Assembly (NCBI GenBank): GCA_023333565.1
Contig: JAJKFH010002438.1
Coordinates: 186,001 to 250,000 of the forward strand
DNA: 64,000 bases
Reading direction: 5' to 3'
Origin: Puffinus mauretanicus
Taxonomy: Eukaryota; Chordata; Aves; Procellariiformes; Procellariidae
Part shown: piece by piece, positions 25,549 to 38,692 of the stretch
How positions within the stretch are numbered: the first letter of the stretch is position 1
Layout of the letters: every line of letters begins with the position of its first letter
Notes under the pieces: generated by a model
What the model was told of the DNA's origin: nothing
The model's input: the letters and a program-made list of their open reading frames with translations, nothing else
Database searches by the model: none
Program-made: the position numbers and the translations under genes

Positions 25549-28500
25549 GCTTCCTTGCACCCTAAAAAGTGTTAAAATGCCAGGAACAGGAGATCTGATC
25601 AAATGTGTTGGACTATTTTTTCCCCAGGGACTGGGGGGAAAAAAAAAAGTTCCTTCAATTGTTTTAATCTTCCTCCCCTTATCTGCTGGCAGAGCACTGA
25701 GCCTGGAAATGAGCAGCAGCTCCTTTGCCTTTACCACTAATTACTCCTCATGGATCCTACCCAAACCCAGGTGTCAATAGTATAGTCTATGGATTCAGTA
25801 TGAGTTTAGACTGAGCTAGTGTGATATCCACCACTAGGCATGTTTCCCTCAAAAGCAGCATTTTCTTACTGCTGACATTCACACACACAGAGCACTAATC
25901 TTCTTGCTATACAAAAATCGTCTTCCATTTTTCTCATGATAGAACCACTGAACTGGTTTTGTAAAACCAACTACTTTCTGTTTCCTTACCTGAGACCGTA
26001 TTTGTGGGGAAAACGAAAAGAACTCATACACAATGAACACCAGCACTCGTTCCAGGCTGACTCTCTCAATAGATACCTTTACCATCTGAAAACAACTTGC
26101 TTTTTAACATCGCTGGTACTCTTCTACTAGACACTGCCCTCAGGCAGCAATAAGTTAAGAGCTATATTACAGTGATGTTTTTCTTATATCTTTAATTGGT
26201 TTTCAAGTTTAGCGTATATATTTTTGTGGGTGTTTTCAAGTGAAGACTTACACAGAGAAAAGGGAAGATTTTAGCTTAATTGAATTTTTTCTCTATTCAG
26301 AAGCAAAAAAAAAAAGCTAAAGGTGGAAGTAAAGCTATGTGTAAAATCAATATATTCCACTATGCTCTGCACAAAAAAAACCAACCAAACAAACAACATT
26401 CCAACAGCAAAATACAAGCACCCTTCCTCCCCTTAATAATCAGCCTTTCTTCAAAGTAGAACCTGTTACAGTTTTACTGCATGAGGAATAGTGGGTGGAA
26501 GATATGAAAGTAAGGATTTAACTTGCCTGAAGAAACATGATTGAACTCTCATCTTAATGAAAAATCAAGTTTCACTACAGCAGAATACTTGCAGTTCTGC
26601 AGCATCCCCTGTGAGATGCTGCACAGTCACCAATGGAAAATGGTCACTTTGGAAATTAGTAGAATTAACTGCTACTAAAAAGCTATCTCAAAGCAATTTT
26701 AAAATGATCCCCAAAGGACTCAAAGTAAGAGCAGGGAAACCAAGGCAGCCCTACTAAGCAACATTCTACAGAGGAAGCCTGTGTCAAAACATGAAATTAG
26801 AATTTAGGAGTCTACTATATATTGCAAAGAATTTAAATCAACTACTCTTACTATCTCGCTTTTAAGCAGCAATTGACTAAAGGACTTACAGGAACTCTAC
26901 TAGTATTAATCAGTTATTGCAATATGTCTATGACTTTATTTTTAATAACACAGCCTTGCTAATAACAGCCCTGAAAGAACAAAACTAGCAATAAAACAAC
27001 AAAAGAACATAATCTAATAAAACACAACTCAGCCATTTACTTAGTCTTAATTTGCAATTATTTTTTATATGTGTTTCACATAAATAAGTACGCCTTAAAA
27101 TTAAATCATCTCCATCAGCTATGCCTACAACTAACCCAGCTGGAAACTGCAGTTTGAATGCTCTTGTCATCACCTCACTATTAAGCCTTACCACAAGGGT
27201 TACAAAGTGGAGTGACAAGAACTGGCAGGGTTCTACTGTAATTCCATTTTACAAACTGTTGTGTGTGCAGTCATGAGCCAGAAGATAATTAATTTGCTGA
27301 AGGTTAACATAATCAGTTGCAAAGCCAGAAGAAACCATAATTGCTAATTTGCGACAAACTACACTGGAAAGAGTAAGCCCAATTTTGAACAATGCTCCTT
27401 TCTTGAAAGAAAAAGAGAAAAAAAAAAAAACAACACACAACCCACCCTCCTGCCCAGGACTCTGTCAACACAGTCCAAAACATTTATGGCAGCTCTGAAT
27501 AGACTTAAATGTAAAGACCTGGGCTGGGTATAATTGGGGGCTTGCCAGTATGTAAAGACTGGTCTGACTTGTGCAACAACTAGCTAATGTCTTATGTCTA
27601 AGCTTAAGTTGTCCTTTGTTCTCCTTCTTCCCAAGAGTGTAGTTGGTATCTGGCCTTTTCACTAGTTTATTACTATTTTTCTCTTTCCTCACTGCTATGG
27701 AAGGGCAGCATTATGACCATTACGAAGTGGTCATTCACCTATACATTTCATCTTTAAGGCGATGTAAACACTATGCTGACTTAAGTAACGTCAGCCCTAC
27801 AAACAGCTGTTCAAGTGGTGATCAGAGCAGATTTGCATTCTTGCTGTTCAGTGAGATAGAGAAAGCCTTGTTTCTGTAACACGTTATAACCCATCAGCAA
27901 AGAAACAACAAAGATACAGTCTTCATGGAAAAACACAGAAGGTTTTCTACTACATGGAAATCATTTTACAGTCTTCCACCAAAGATTAAATTTCCTGGAA
28001 CTTCTACTGTGGCTAGAACTGTAGCATGTAATCTGTTTCATCCACAGCCCATGAGTATTACTCCCACACTCCCCTTGAAGTCCATCACCCTTCCCAGTAC
28101 TAGTCCTAGCCTTTATAATTAATGTCTTAATAAAATATGCTGCAAATCAGCTGCTGTATTAGATGGTAAGATCAGACACGATCACAGAAGCAATACTGGC
28201 AGGCAAAAAGCAGGAATATTTCAGGAATTTACCCTCAATCTAATGTAAGTCAAATCATCCTTTCCACACTAGCACCTTTTCTGGTATTGGTTATGACTTC
28301 ATAAGCAAATTTAGCTGAAAATGCCATTTTTTGATCCCTTGTACTTTAAAAGTATATTATGTCTGCAGTCCCCAGAGGCTTTTGGAAACTAAAATATCCC
28401 TTTTGCACACTGACACTACTCATACTTGTTTTAACCATGACAGGTTACTAAACATACAAGCAAAACAATCTTTCAGCAAGATTGAACATAACAGTTCTCC

Positions 28501-29391
28501 GCAATAAATTTCCTCTTCGTTTTCCCAATGCCATACATGAGGATGACATATAAAAATCATTTTTCCCAGCAACATAAATCAAGAGAACATTTTTTTTAAA
28601 TTATCTGAAATTTTGACATAATTTCAGCCATAATTTCAGATTTCCTGTATTGTGCATCTTCATTAGTAGTAGACCGTGAATATTTTCACAGCACTAAGAT
28701 TTGCAGTATCAATTTAAACAGTAAAATGGTTCTAATATTTTAGATTCTGACACAAGCCAGAACATTTCATAAGAAGAGTTATGCTTCCCACATTAACAGA
28801 CTTGAATATAAGTAGTCAGATGCCACACTGCACTAATTATGTTAAGTCTCCTGATTAATCATTTTTATCTCAGCATTAGTCAAAATTAATGGAGCAAACA
28901 ATAATTATATTTTAAAATTCAGCGTTAATGATGTGAAGTCTATTCCCAGCTTAAAGCATCACCAAAACAACACTCATGCATACTCTGGAAGAAGTTTTTG
29001 AAAGGAGCTCTTCATTTTTGAGGAAGCCGTTTCATTTCTTCTCTAGGGCTAGAGAAGTTACCAGAGTTCTCTAGTTACAAAAGTTTCATCTATATTTGTA
29101 TCATTTTACTGGCTAAAATAAAAAGGTTTGTTTCTCTACACAGACAAGCTTTGAATTCTCTGACACACACACGGTCCAACTCATCATTTAATTACACAGC
29201 CAATTTAACTGATTAAAACAGGAAGAAAAGGAGGGTTTGTTTTTGTAGTAGGTGTTATTCTGCCAGTTAATAAGACTAAAAAGCTCCAAGCCAGCTCAGA
29301 AAAACACCAGCACTGACTCAAGGTGGCAGGAGTAAAACTTCACCAGCATCATGGGGAAGAAGAAGAAACTCCCCTCGACCTGCCCAGTGAC

Positions 29392-29530
29392 CACAAGCTA
29401 TTGCCTCACGGCTGACGCTATGTTCTCGCCCAGTCAAACAGGCTGCTGAAACGTCGTTGGACCTTGCACGATACAGAACAGGAAGCGTTCGCAAACAAGC
29501 GACAGACGAGCAGTTACTGATCGTGCTAGC
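29392..29530. other. CpG-enriched patch in AT-rich intron
   Basis: About 140 bases with roughly a dozen CpG dinucleotides (ACGGCTGACG, ACGTCGTTGG, AGCGTTCGC, GCGACAGACGAG, ATCGTG). This is far more than the neighbouring intron, where CpG is scarce. It abuts the splice-bounded 43-mer at 29541-29583. It is too short for a standard CpG island. It could be an intronic regulatory element or alternative promoter, or simply recent unmethylated or young sequence. Confidence 0.45.
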
Positions 29531-29540
29531 TTTTACTTAC

Positions 29541-29583
29541 CAGCTGCACATATACTTCCAGTCTTTTATTTTTCTGCCTTCTC
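29541..29583 (-). other. Splice-bounded 43-base segment (candidate alternative or cryptic exon)
   Basis: On the minus strand a 43-base segment lies between TGTCTCTTACAG and CTG|GTAAGTAAAAG, both strong splice-like sites on the host gene's strand. If inserted between the recognised USP6NL exons it would shift the frame (43 is not a multiple of 3). It has no ATG in the USP6NL frame, and that frame holds a TAA. It could therefore only be a non-coding 5' exon, a poison exon or a chance pairing of sites. Confidence 0.3.
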
Positions 29584-31399
29584 CTGTAAGAGACATTATG
29601 AGGTACCCAGGGATTAGTCCTTCCCCAAAAGCGTGAGAAAACCAGCCTTCAGCCTCTGTCCACATTTCAACTTGAGCCTCACGCGCTGAGTGAGCGAGTG
29701 CTCTGCCTACTTGGGCACAGCCTCTGCATGGGGAAACCTCAGGATTTATTTTGATGTTTTAAGTTCAGTTTCACCCCAGTGCACAACAGGAAAATAAAAT
29801 CTTAAATATTGTAAAAGTTCTGGCAGGATGAAAAAGCATTTCTTGCTTTATTCCAGCAAAAGCATGTTACACTAGTTACCATAGGGTCCTGGAGAGGCTG
29901 TTGTGATCCATACCATATGTATGGCGTCCCTCCAGCTACCATAGTGATACACATCAGGAACCACAGTACCAGTTACAGAGGAACTGCAAGGCCTTCCATA
30001 TTCAAATTTAATTATAATCTTAACATACTAAAAGTGTTTTCACACAAAATACTGAGAGTTACATGCTACAGCTCAGTTCACCACAGCTGAACAGCTTTCT
30101 TCAGCGACTCTGTCTCTGAGCTATTCATCTTTGAGCAGATAAACATTTCAACTGCAGTAATACCTTAAGTACAAATAGGATCCTCTAAGTAAATCCTACG
30201 AAAAGTCTGAACAGCACCAAGAAGCTCCTATGACACTAAACCTACTTTTGGCGACTCTATGATAAGTTTGAGTAAGTCCACAGAAAGACATCAAGGCAAA
30301 TTTAGATACCTGCCTGCTTATAGTATCAGACATGTCTACACAGCACGAAGTAGAATTGCTTTGAAAAATCTGAGTAATCAGCTACTTAAAATATCTGCCA
30401 CTCATTTTATTAAAAACTACAATGAAATTTGGGAGAGGGGAAAAAGACTGAAATCCCCTCTGAACATCTGAAATTATCTTAAGTTTCATGCAGCACTATA
30501 TCCGTGTTTTTTATGTTTATAAAGTGGTTATAGGAAGGGCTGGAGGAATAAGAGACAGCCAAATGAAGGGTAAACAAGCTTGTGGAGCAGCAGCAGAAAC
30601 TGGGGAAGAAAATGCTATCCGTTTCTTCATCCATGCTATGAGAAAAGGAAGTTAGTGATAGACAAGAAGCTTCTGTTGTTTTCAGTTTCACGGATTGAGG
30701 ACTGGTAAACAAAACAAAGTAAACAGCCACGGCATTTCCCATGCGAAACAGGAATTAGGGCCTCGAAGGCTGTCCTGTGTTCTTTGGGTCCCAGCCTCAA
30801 GCTGAGGGAAAACACAGCAGAGCTGCTTTAATAAAGCCCAATGGCATACCCACCAAATTGAAATCAGGTTACATTCATACCGGTATTTAGCAATACCAGT
30901 ACAAAATTGTTTGCATCCATTTAGTTTGCATTAGCTAAAAATATTCATTAAGATAAAACTCCAGAGTTTGGTTAAAAGCACACAAAGAAAAGAAAAAAAA
31001 AGAAAAAGAAAAAATATTAATCCCTCAAACTTTGTGGCTGGTTATCCACAAAACACTGTACCAGTAAGGTAAACCTTCTGGCTACATTATATCCATCATC
31101 TTTATTTCAATTAATTTTTGCTAGATGTAACACCTAATTAGTCTTCAGATTTAATCTATCCATAAACCTTACGACAGTCTGGCAAAAAAATCTGGGTTTT
31201 TTTCCCCAACCTCTGCCAGGGAGATGGGAGATATCAGTTAAGCACAGACAACGCTGAGATCCCGTTATCATCGGGAGGCAAGCACAAAGCTGCAGTAGTA
31301 TAGGACCACAAAACAAAAATGAAAAGGCTTTTGTTTGAATATTTAATTCTAAAGGATAACACAGGTTAACCAGAACAGAACTCTCCACAGGGGTTATAC

Positions 31400-31425
31400 A
31401 TCTCCTACTTCTGCAAGTAGGAGAT
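31400..31425. other. Perfect 11-bp hairpin with 4-base loop
   Basis: ATCTCCTACTT, loop CTGC, AAGTAGGAGAT: 11 perfectly complementary base pairs. No terminator role applies in a vertebrate intron. It may be a small palindrome from replication slippage or an extruding structure; function unknown. Confidence 0.8.
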
Positions 31426-32688
31426 CAGCGTGAGATGCACCATTTGGCTCATTCTTTGGATCCAGTGTTCACTTCAGAAGCCAGTAATTAATTTATTCTG
31501 CTGTTGCACAAAAATAATGACTTCAGTAATCAGCGCGCTAACAGATGTATCATTAATACTTTCTTTTTACTGGTTTATAGGAAGATTACAAACAGTGAGG
31601 TACCTTAATGACACTTACAAACCTATCGTCAAGTTTTCAATGCTACCTCTCTGAAAATCAATACTTTTATTTCAGTACTGACGCAAGATGAAGAGCTACA
31701 AACACACGCTGCAAAGACCTTAAGAAGCTTCCGTTACAAACACAAGGTTAATTCTAGTCTAGGCCTTGTGCACAGGCATCAAGCAACAAATCCATTTATT
31801 TGTTAATGCTGAAGCCAATGATACAGTATACTCATTCATGAAGATCCACTTTTTTACCACTATGCTCTGTTAAAAACAAACAACAAAAAAAAAAACCAAC
31901 AAAAAAATCTGACCATTTGACATAGACTCTTGTATCTCAGCAGAAAATGACCTGAAATGGCTAAAAAGCATTTCTGAATTCAGTACTTCATCCAATCTGA
32001 ACACTGACACAATACTTTGGCAACACCTATTCCATGTCACAAGGATTAGCTCTAGGATAATACACAAATAAAGCCTTTTATAGATTTCAGTCCTGCTCAA
32101 TAACCTATTTCATTCCAGATAGATTGCTCTCAGCCTGTGCAAATTTCATACCCCTTACAGAATCAAAATCCATAGTAAGAGTCAAGACTTTGTTGAGCCC
32201 ATGGAGCTGCATCCAGCAAAGAAGCATCCTGTAACCTGGGAAAAGCAGACCAACTGCAGAATCCTCCCAAAGAAGGGCAGACACAAGCTGTCCTCTCTGT
32301 TAGACAGCAAGGGGAACAGCACGTCTGTACTCGGTGAAGCACCAGTTGAGATTTAAACATAGATCCACCCACTGTCTGCACTGTGCTTGTACGCACGCAA
32401 TTAGGATATTCAGCACTTTGGGGAGGGTTCAAGTTCTCATTTGTGCAGCCTGCACAGACCAGGAACGACAGGGCTGACTGGTCACCCAGACATCAAAACA
32501 TCAGAACTCAACTCTTACAAGAAGATAGCTTTGAGCTCTAACTACAGCCAGCAGCTGCAGATAGAAAACTTACTGGGCAAAGCACTTGGTATGCCTAAAT
32601 TGCCTTTAAAACCTCTTTTTGACATATAGATGTAGGGTGGTCAGACAGGAAACCTTCCCATGAGGCGCAACACTCATTCTAAAATTCA

Positions 32689-32749
32689 TCAACTTCACTT
32701 GATGAAAGTTCAACAAGTTCAAGCCTGAAATTTTCATCAGTGAAGTTGA
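32689..32749. other. Long near-perfect hairpin (21 bp, one bulge, 18-base loop)
   Basis: The left arm TCAACTTCAC-T-TGATGAAAGTT (32689-32710) pairs with the right arm 32729-32749. There are ten perfect pairs, one bulged T at 32699, then eleven pairs including one G-T wobble. The loop is 32711-32728. A match this long so close together is not expected by chance in this window. The stem is shorter than a typical microRNA precursor, and no terminal repeats or target-site duplications mark a transposon. Confidence 0.75.
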
Positions 32750-33289
32750 ACCCAAATTAACTTGCAAGGGAAAAATGTATCTTGGTTATGAATTTTGCTT
32801 CCCTCTTATCTTACCATTGAAGACATTTCTTCAGTACACATTAAAATCCCAACTTTGCATTTCTGACGTTACTATAAACAAAGCCAAAGTATCTCCTTGA
32901 AACAAGGAACTGTAATGCAGTAAACGAAGGCATCATCTCTGCAAAGGTATTCCCTAAAGGTCTAGCAATAGGATAGGAAACCAAGAAGTTGAACATAACA
33001 AATGTTGCTTCAGTTACGGCATTTTGGAAGGATTACGAGTTATTACTCCAGTGGCTTCAGTCTTGATGAAAATCCAGTAGCCTTTCATCAACTCTTCCCT
33101 CTTCAGCACAAGTACAGTTGTCCTCTGCCATCACATAAATAAGTCTGAATGTGAGTGAAAATTACCAAGTGTTTCTCCTGTTTTAGAATATTTTCTGAAA
33201 TTGGTTAATTTAACAGCAAACTTCTTGTTATGACAGCAAGTTCTTGAAAGAATTTGCAAAGAACCCAGCCTACATTAAGGCTGGGAGAA

Positions 33290-33301
33290 AAGAGAGAGAG
33301 A
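33290..33301. repeat. (GA)n short simple repeat
   Basis: A run of about six GA units within AAGAGAGAGAGAG, in intronic sequence. Confidence 0.7.
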
Positions 33302-36300
33302 GTTTTCAACTTAAATTTATTTTGATATAATACACAGTAAAGACAACAGCTTTCGCTGTGTGTTAGCCACAAGTACAAACTTTACTGTACTTAGTCTAGA
33401 AATTCTGCTCACTTTTTTTCTCCTTCCCTACCTCACTTTCTTCCCTGGCATAGAAAAAACAAGGGGTGTAGCTACTGAACACTATAAAATTACTCACGTA
33501 CGCTCTTTTATTTGCCAACACCCACTGTTTTGGAAGAGCACATCAAACCTAAAAATTGACAATAGGGACCAACAGTTCACATTATCGTGATAAGTGCTAT
33601 AAAAATGTAGAAAAATAAAAGCATCAGAGTGTACTTTGTACCTGAGGTACAATAGGCTGTTTAATCCCAGGGTAACATTCAAGCCATCTCAGACACGCGC
33701 TGTTGACAAGTTTCTCTGAAAAATGAGTCAGATGCCCATCCCGGGGGAAGTTCTCTCTGATTAAAACACTATCACAAACAGCCATTATTCTTCAGGTGCT
33801 ATTGAGCTGAGATGGCGTTTCACTGAATAACAGGCTCCAACACAAACTAAGTCACTTTTTTTTCCAGATACACAGGCAGATCTTCGAGGAGTTTAAGTGA
33901 AGGCACAAGACAAATACATGGATTTGTAACCCAACTTATCAGGTTTTACTAAATCAAAAATCTTTGGTGGGAACGTAATGAAAGTGAATGTTTTGAGTGG
34001 TCCAAATCTATTCTGACGCTGTGGATGCAAGCAATGGCTGTAACACATAGCCACAGCAGCCAGAATTTCAGGGCTGATGGAAGTACAGCCTAACCACTGT
34101 GGCTTAGCTCAAGAAACTGCAACCTGCACCCTGACGCACAACACACCGTAAAGAGGCAATGACCTGTATAATTGCTTTCTGGTAATATAACACCTTCTGA
34201 AACTAGAAAAGCAAAGAGTGACAATTCGCAAGTCATGCCTAATGAAAAGCACAAATGGAACGATATGAAAAGAGGATACGGAGTGGGGGGGAGGAGGGAA
34301 TATGATGTGTTATTTAAGGAATGGCATTTTGAGAGGATGATGACAAAACTGCGAGAATATAATTAGCTGTCAAGTTAAAGCATGCGGGGGTCATCATCAG
34401 TAAGGGGTGATGACTAAAGGACTAAAAGCCAATAGAAAGGGATTTTGAAACTATACCTTGCATCATAGGTATTTTAATGCACAAAACTACAGGTAAGCAA
34501 CCCCAAAAGTAAATTAAATAAATGAAAAAATTATTGAGCTGCTCTGAGTTTTTACTATCTTGTTACACAACTAATTCCATCAAATTTGAGTACCAATTTT
34601 CCCATTGCCTTGCACCTGTTTTCATCCTTCACACCTGTACATTAGATCAGCAAGATTTTGTATCTCTCTGCATACATAAACAGTGCTGAAATGGAAAAAA
34701 AAAAAAAAAAGCCTACGAAAACTCATGGAAATTTCCTTTCTGTGAATATAGAGGCAAAACAACTGCACAGGATTATAAAGATGAAGAAGAAATAGGACAC
34801 AAAAGGTTGTTCCAGAAGTTAGTGCAAAGGGGTCTACTGAAGTATAAGTAACTTTCTGAACGTCAAAACCCCCATAAACAGAGAGAAGAGCACAGCTATT
34901 CTCCCAAGCCCACACAACTTAGACCTCTGAAAAAAAAAAAAAAACTTACTAGCACGAAAGGGACACAAATAAGATGACTCTAGATTGGTTTCATTTTAAA
35001 AACGTTATGGCTACCTTTTAAGAAGTTGAAGAAGTTAATCAATAAGGATACCATAAAAATAGGGAGCTACCGTATTTATAAGCTACTGCATGGTCTGACT
35101 ACCAGATACAATTGCTATATGGCAACTTCAGGGCAGGCAAAACAAATTTCATATTCTTAGACCTCAGAAGTAACTATTTCTCAGTGAAATTGGTATGCCA
35201 TTACTACTCCAATACCAGGCAGTTCCCTGATATATCATTTAGCCATCAGTATTTTAAGTTCAAGCTTATAAGTTCATATTAATACAATACCAAACAGGTA
35301 CAGACTTTCACAGGGGACTACAGGATTTAGACCAAATTTTAACTGAAGGGCTTTTCAGATTTGTCTCAGAATGAAGAAGAATGGTTTGGAAACAAACTCA
35401 TCTGCAGTTGTTTTAATTGTGGAGGGGGGAAAAAAAAAAAAAAGAGATCATTCAAAATAATAAAAGAGAACTGAAATAGTTTTCATGTTACAGCAATGTT
35501 GTAACATCTTTGTATTAAAATAAATTATTCTCAAATCTGAAGCTGAAAGATTTTTTCTTTTTTTTTTTTTTAGTTTTTAATTGGAAACAACTGTTTGCCC
35601 GCTAATAAGAAATCTCTGAACTCAACTGATGAAAGCTGCATGACAGATAAAAGGCAGGCAAAAATAGGTTGGGGAGGAGGAGCTCATACAAAATACTGCA
35701 AAAAAGTTGTTATAAATTAAAAAGGAATCAGAAATTGCCAAGAAAGGCACCTTAGTCAAATACACAAAGCCCAAATCACTATTAAATAACATTTCTACAT
35801 CAGCAGGAATGTTTAAGATATGTCTTAAACATAAATAAATGTTGTGTCCTCCCATCCATCTGCCCCCTGCAAAACCACCTCACATTCAAGTGTATTCCCA
35901 TTAATCCTAATTCGATTATCTCTTCTAAAAGCTCCCCATATTGTGCCATTTCTGTAGCTAGGATGCAAGAGAGAGAATTTGTTGCATTTTCCTAATGGCA
36001 GTAATGACTTCAGTACTTCTAACACCAGGCTAAAATTGCTCAAAAAGTCCACTGGCATACCAATAAACGCTGTTTCTAAACCAATTACTACAGATCAGTA
36101 GTTGGAAATGTTAAAAAGTTGTTTTGGTTTTTTTTGACAAGCTTATTTATTTTTTAACATGGACAGATTATATCTAGTAGTACATTAAAAGAGCATAAAG
36201 GAAAACGTAGGAGGACATCATTTAGACATCCTGTCCTGGATTTACAGCGCTTGTTGAACATGTCATTGCTCTTTGTCTTCAGCTCTGCTGGAAGTTACTG

Positions 36301-36473
36301 CTCTGGGCTGTGCTGGTAAACAGGATCATGTGAATGCACTGTAATCCGCAACAAGAAAAACAGAACTGCTGAATTAGCTCATGCCACCATCACTGGCAGT
36401 TTAAGTTCTCCCCAGAGAACTTGCAGGAATACACGTTTGCGAAGTTTAAGTTTGTCCGCATCCTCAGCATAGC

Positions 36474-37445
36474 TGTAGTGGGTTGACCCTTGGCTGGCTG
36501 CCAGATGCCCACAGAGCTGCTCTCACTCCCCCTACTCAACAGGACAGGGAGAGAAAAGAAGATGAAAAAGCTCATGAGTCAAGATAGACAGGGAGATCGC
36601 TTACTAATTACCCTTATGAGCAAAACAGACTTGACTTGGGAAAATTAATTTATTGGCAATTAAAAATAGAGTTTTAATTTAATTAAAAATTAAAAATGGT
36701 GAGAAACAAAGCCTTCTTCCCAGGCTCAATTTCACTCCTTTGTTCCCAATTCTTCTACCTCCTCCCCACCCTGAGCAGCACAGAGATGGGGAACGGGGTT
36801 TGCGGTCAGTCCATAACACTTTGTCTTTGCTGCTCCTTCCTCTTCACACTCTTCCCCTGCTCAGCATGGGGTCCCTCCCACAGGATACAGACCTTCACGA
36901 ATGGTTCCAATGTGGGTCCTTCCCACGAGCTGCTGTTCCTGCCAGAAAACCTGCTTCTGTGTGGGCTCTTCTCCAGGGGCCACAGCTCCTGCCAGGAGCC
37001 TGCTCCAGCATGGGGTCTCCATAGGCTGCAGCCTCCTTCAGGGTGTATCCACCTGCTCGGGCGTGGGGTCCTCCACAGGCTGCAGGGTAGATATCTGCTC
37101 CACCATGGTCCTCCACGGGCTGCAGCGGGACAACCTGCTTCACTATGGTCTTCTCCATGGGCTGTAGAGAAATCTCTGCTCTGCCACCTGGAGCACCTCC
37201 TCTCCCTCCTTCTTCACTGACCTTGGTGTCTGCAGAGTTGATTCCCACGCATTTTTCTCGCTCTCCTCTCTCACAACTGCTGCACTGCGTTTTTTATCCT
37301 TTCTTAAGTATCTTACATGTCACCAGCTTCACTGATGGGCTCAGCTTTGGCCAATGATGGGTCCATTTTGGAGTGAACTGAAACCGGCTGTGTCCAACAT
37401 AGGGGGCAAGCCCTGCTACCAAAACCTTATCACGTAAGCCCAATA
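36474..37445 (-). mobile_element. Solo LTR of an avian endogenous retrovirus
   Basis: A GC-richer block that begins TGTAGTGGGTTGACC and ends ACCAAAACCTTATCACG then TAAGCCCAATA, closely matching the overall pattern of a long LTR family common in bird genomes. A minus-strand sense is suggested by an AATAAA signal (reverse of TTTATT near 36647) downstream of a TATA-like GGATAAAAAACGC (near 37288-37300). No gag, pol or env sequence flanks it, so it is a solo LTR left by recombination between the two LTRs. The middle (about 36860-37150) is a degenerate tandem array. Target-site duplications could not be called with confidence, and the last few bases appear decayed. Open frames of up to 174 codons inside it are by-products of its repeat structure, not genes. 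Confidence 0.88.
36860..37150. repeat. Degenerate tandem repeats inside the LTR
   Basis: Repeated variants of CCAGCATGGGGTC, TCCTCCACGGGCTGCAG and GAGCCTGCTCCAGCATGGGG occur at roughly 30-60 base spacing. This internal repetition is usual for this LTR type and explains the overlapping long open frames on both strands. Confidence 0.75.
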
Positions 37446-38603
37446 GTGTCCAGCTAGAAACTTTCAACACTTAATGTTGAAAGGCAAAGCATATACAAAC
37501 ACAAGTCATAAATGTCAGTCTTCAATACGTTAACGCGCAGTCTCTTGATGCCCTTTCTGCCCATGAAATATCAATCCTACTAGAACTTCCACTTATTCCT
37601 AAAAAAACCTCATTAAGATATTCTATCCAATGTCAAGATCATAAATCTGGGGTAAAAGACTACTGATGTTCCATGCATTTCTATAAATAGCATTTTAGTT
37701 TAGATTGGAAGAGTGCTTTTGGAGCAAATCTCCAGATCATCTCTATTTACTGTTCTTCAGCTTGCACTGGGAAGCGACGTGGAAGTATGCAAAGCTGGAT
37801 TCCTTCCAGATTAAGCTATCTGCGAGATGCACTCCTAACTCTAAGTTATGTTCTGTCCAAAGAATAAGTCCAAGGTTTGATCTAGCCTGAAAAACCTGCT
37901 GAAACACAGAGCGATGTTGGACCCTCGGTTTTCCTCCCTAGATCTACTACTACAATGTCACGCTAGTTGCCAACACGGACACAGTCTATAGACTGCTGTT
38001 ACATCAAATACACAGCACAGACCCCACTGCAACCAGTCGTCCTTTGATTTGCCTAAGCATATTTGCTCATTTTTCCCTTTGGAGCCCATCTGCACTATTT
38101 ATAGAATGGCTTTACATTCTTATTAATTACCAGACAATGATTTTTTAATAGATGTTCCATCACTATGAATACTCTTCTGTGAAGCTTTATACATTATGTA
38201 AAATAGGCAATTATCACTGCACAGTTTAGAAGGTCATTCCAACGCCTATAAACTAAATAGTAATGGGAATTGGAGTCTGTGTAGCTTTTTTATTTTTCAT
38301 CTATAGATTTGGCAAGCTCCAAACTAGCATTCATCCCACATATTTTAAAACCTAACTAGGGTACTAATTCATAGCACAGAATTGACAAAAACATTTTTAT
38401 TAATCTACGTATCTTTGATTTGTGTAACACACGCTCCACACAACAGTCTGCGAACATAACATTTTCTTTTACTGAGTGATGAGACATGGTGGCTCCAGGA
38501 CTCGATGCAGCTGCAGCATAGATGAGGAAATTTTTCAAAACGTGTTAAAGTCTTTTCAATGTACAGCTGTCGTCAGAAAAACGGAAGGATTAGTCAGGTT
38601 TTG

Positions 38604-38692
38604 TCTTTTTAGATGGAGAAAAATTAGGACACAGAGCAACGGTGCAGCCATTTATCCATCACACAGCAAAGTGCAACGCCTGAAATCAGCAA
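38604..38692 (-). repeat. MIR-like SINE fragment (reverse orientation)
   Basis: The plus strand reads TTTTTAGATGGAGAAAAATT, then AGGACACAGAGCAAC, then ATCACACAGCAAAGTGCAAC and CGCCTGAAATC. This follows the order of the reverse complement of the MIR core (TTTACAGATGAGGAAACTG, GGCACAGAGAGG, TCACACAGCTAGTAAGTGGC) with many substitutions. It is an ancient remnant. The call is from remembered consensus. Confidence 0.5.

Noticed and set aside
36696..37248. Overlapping open frames of 88-174 codons on both strands
   Set aside because: They lie entirely inside the solo LTR and result from its GC-rich degenerate tandem repeats. They match no retroviral protein.
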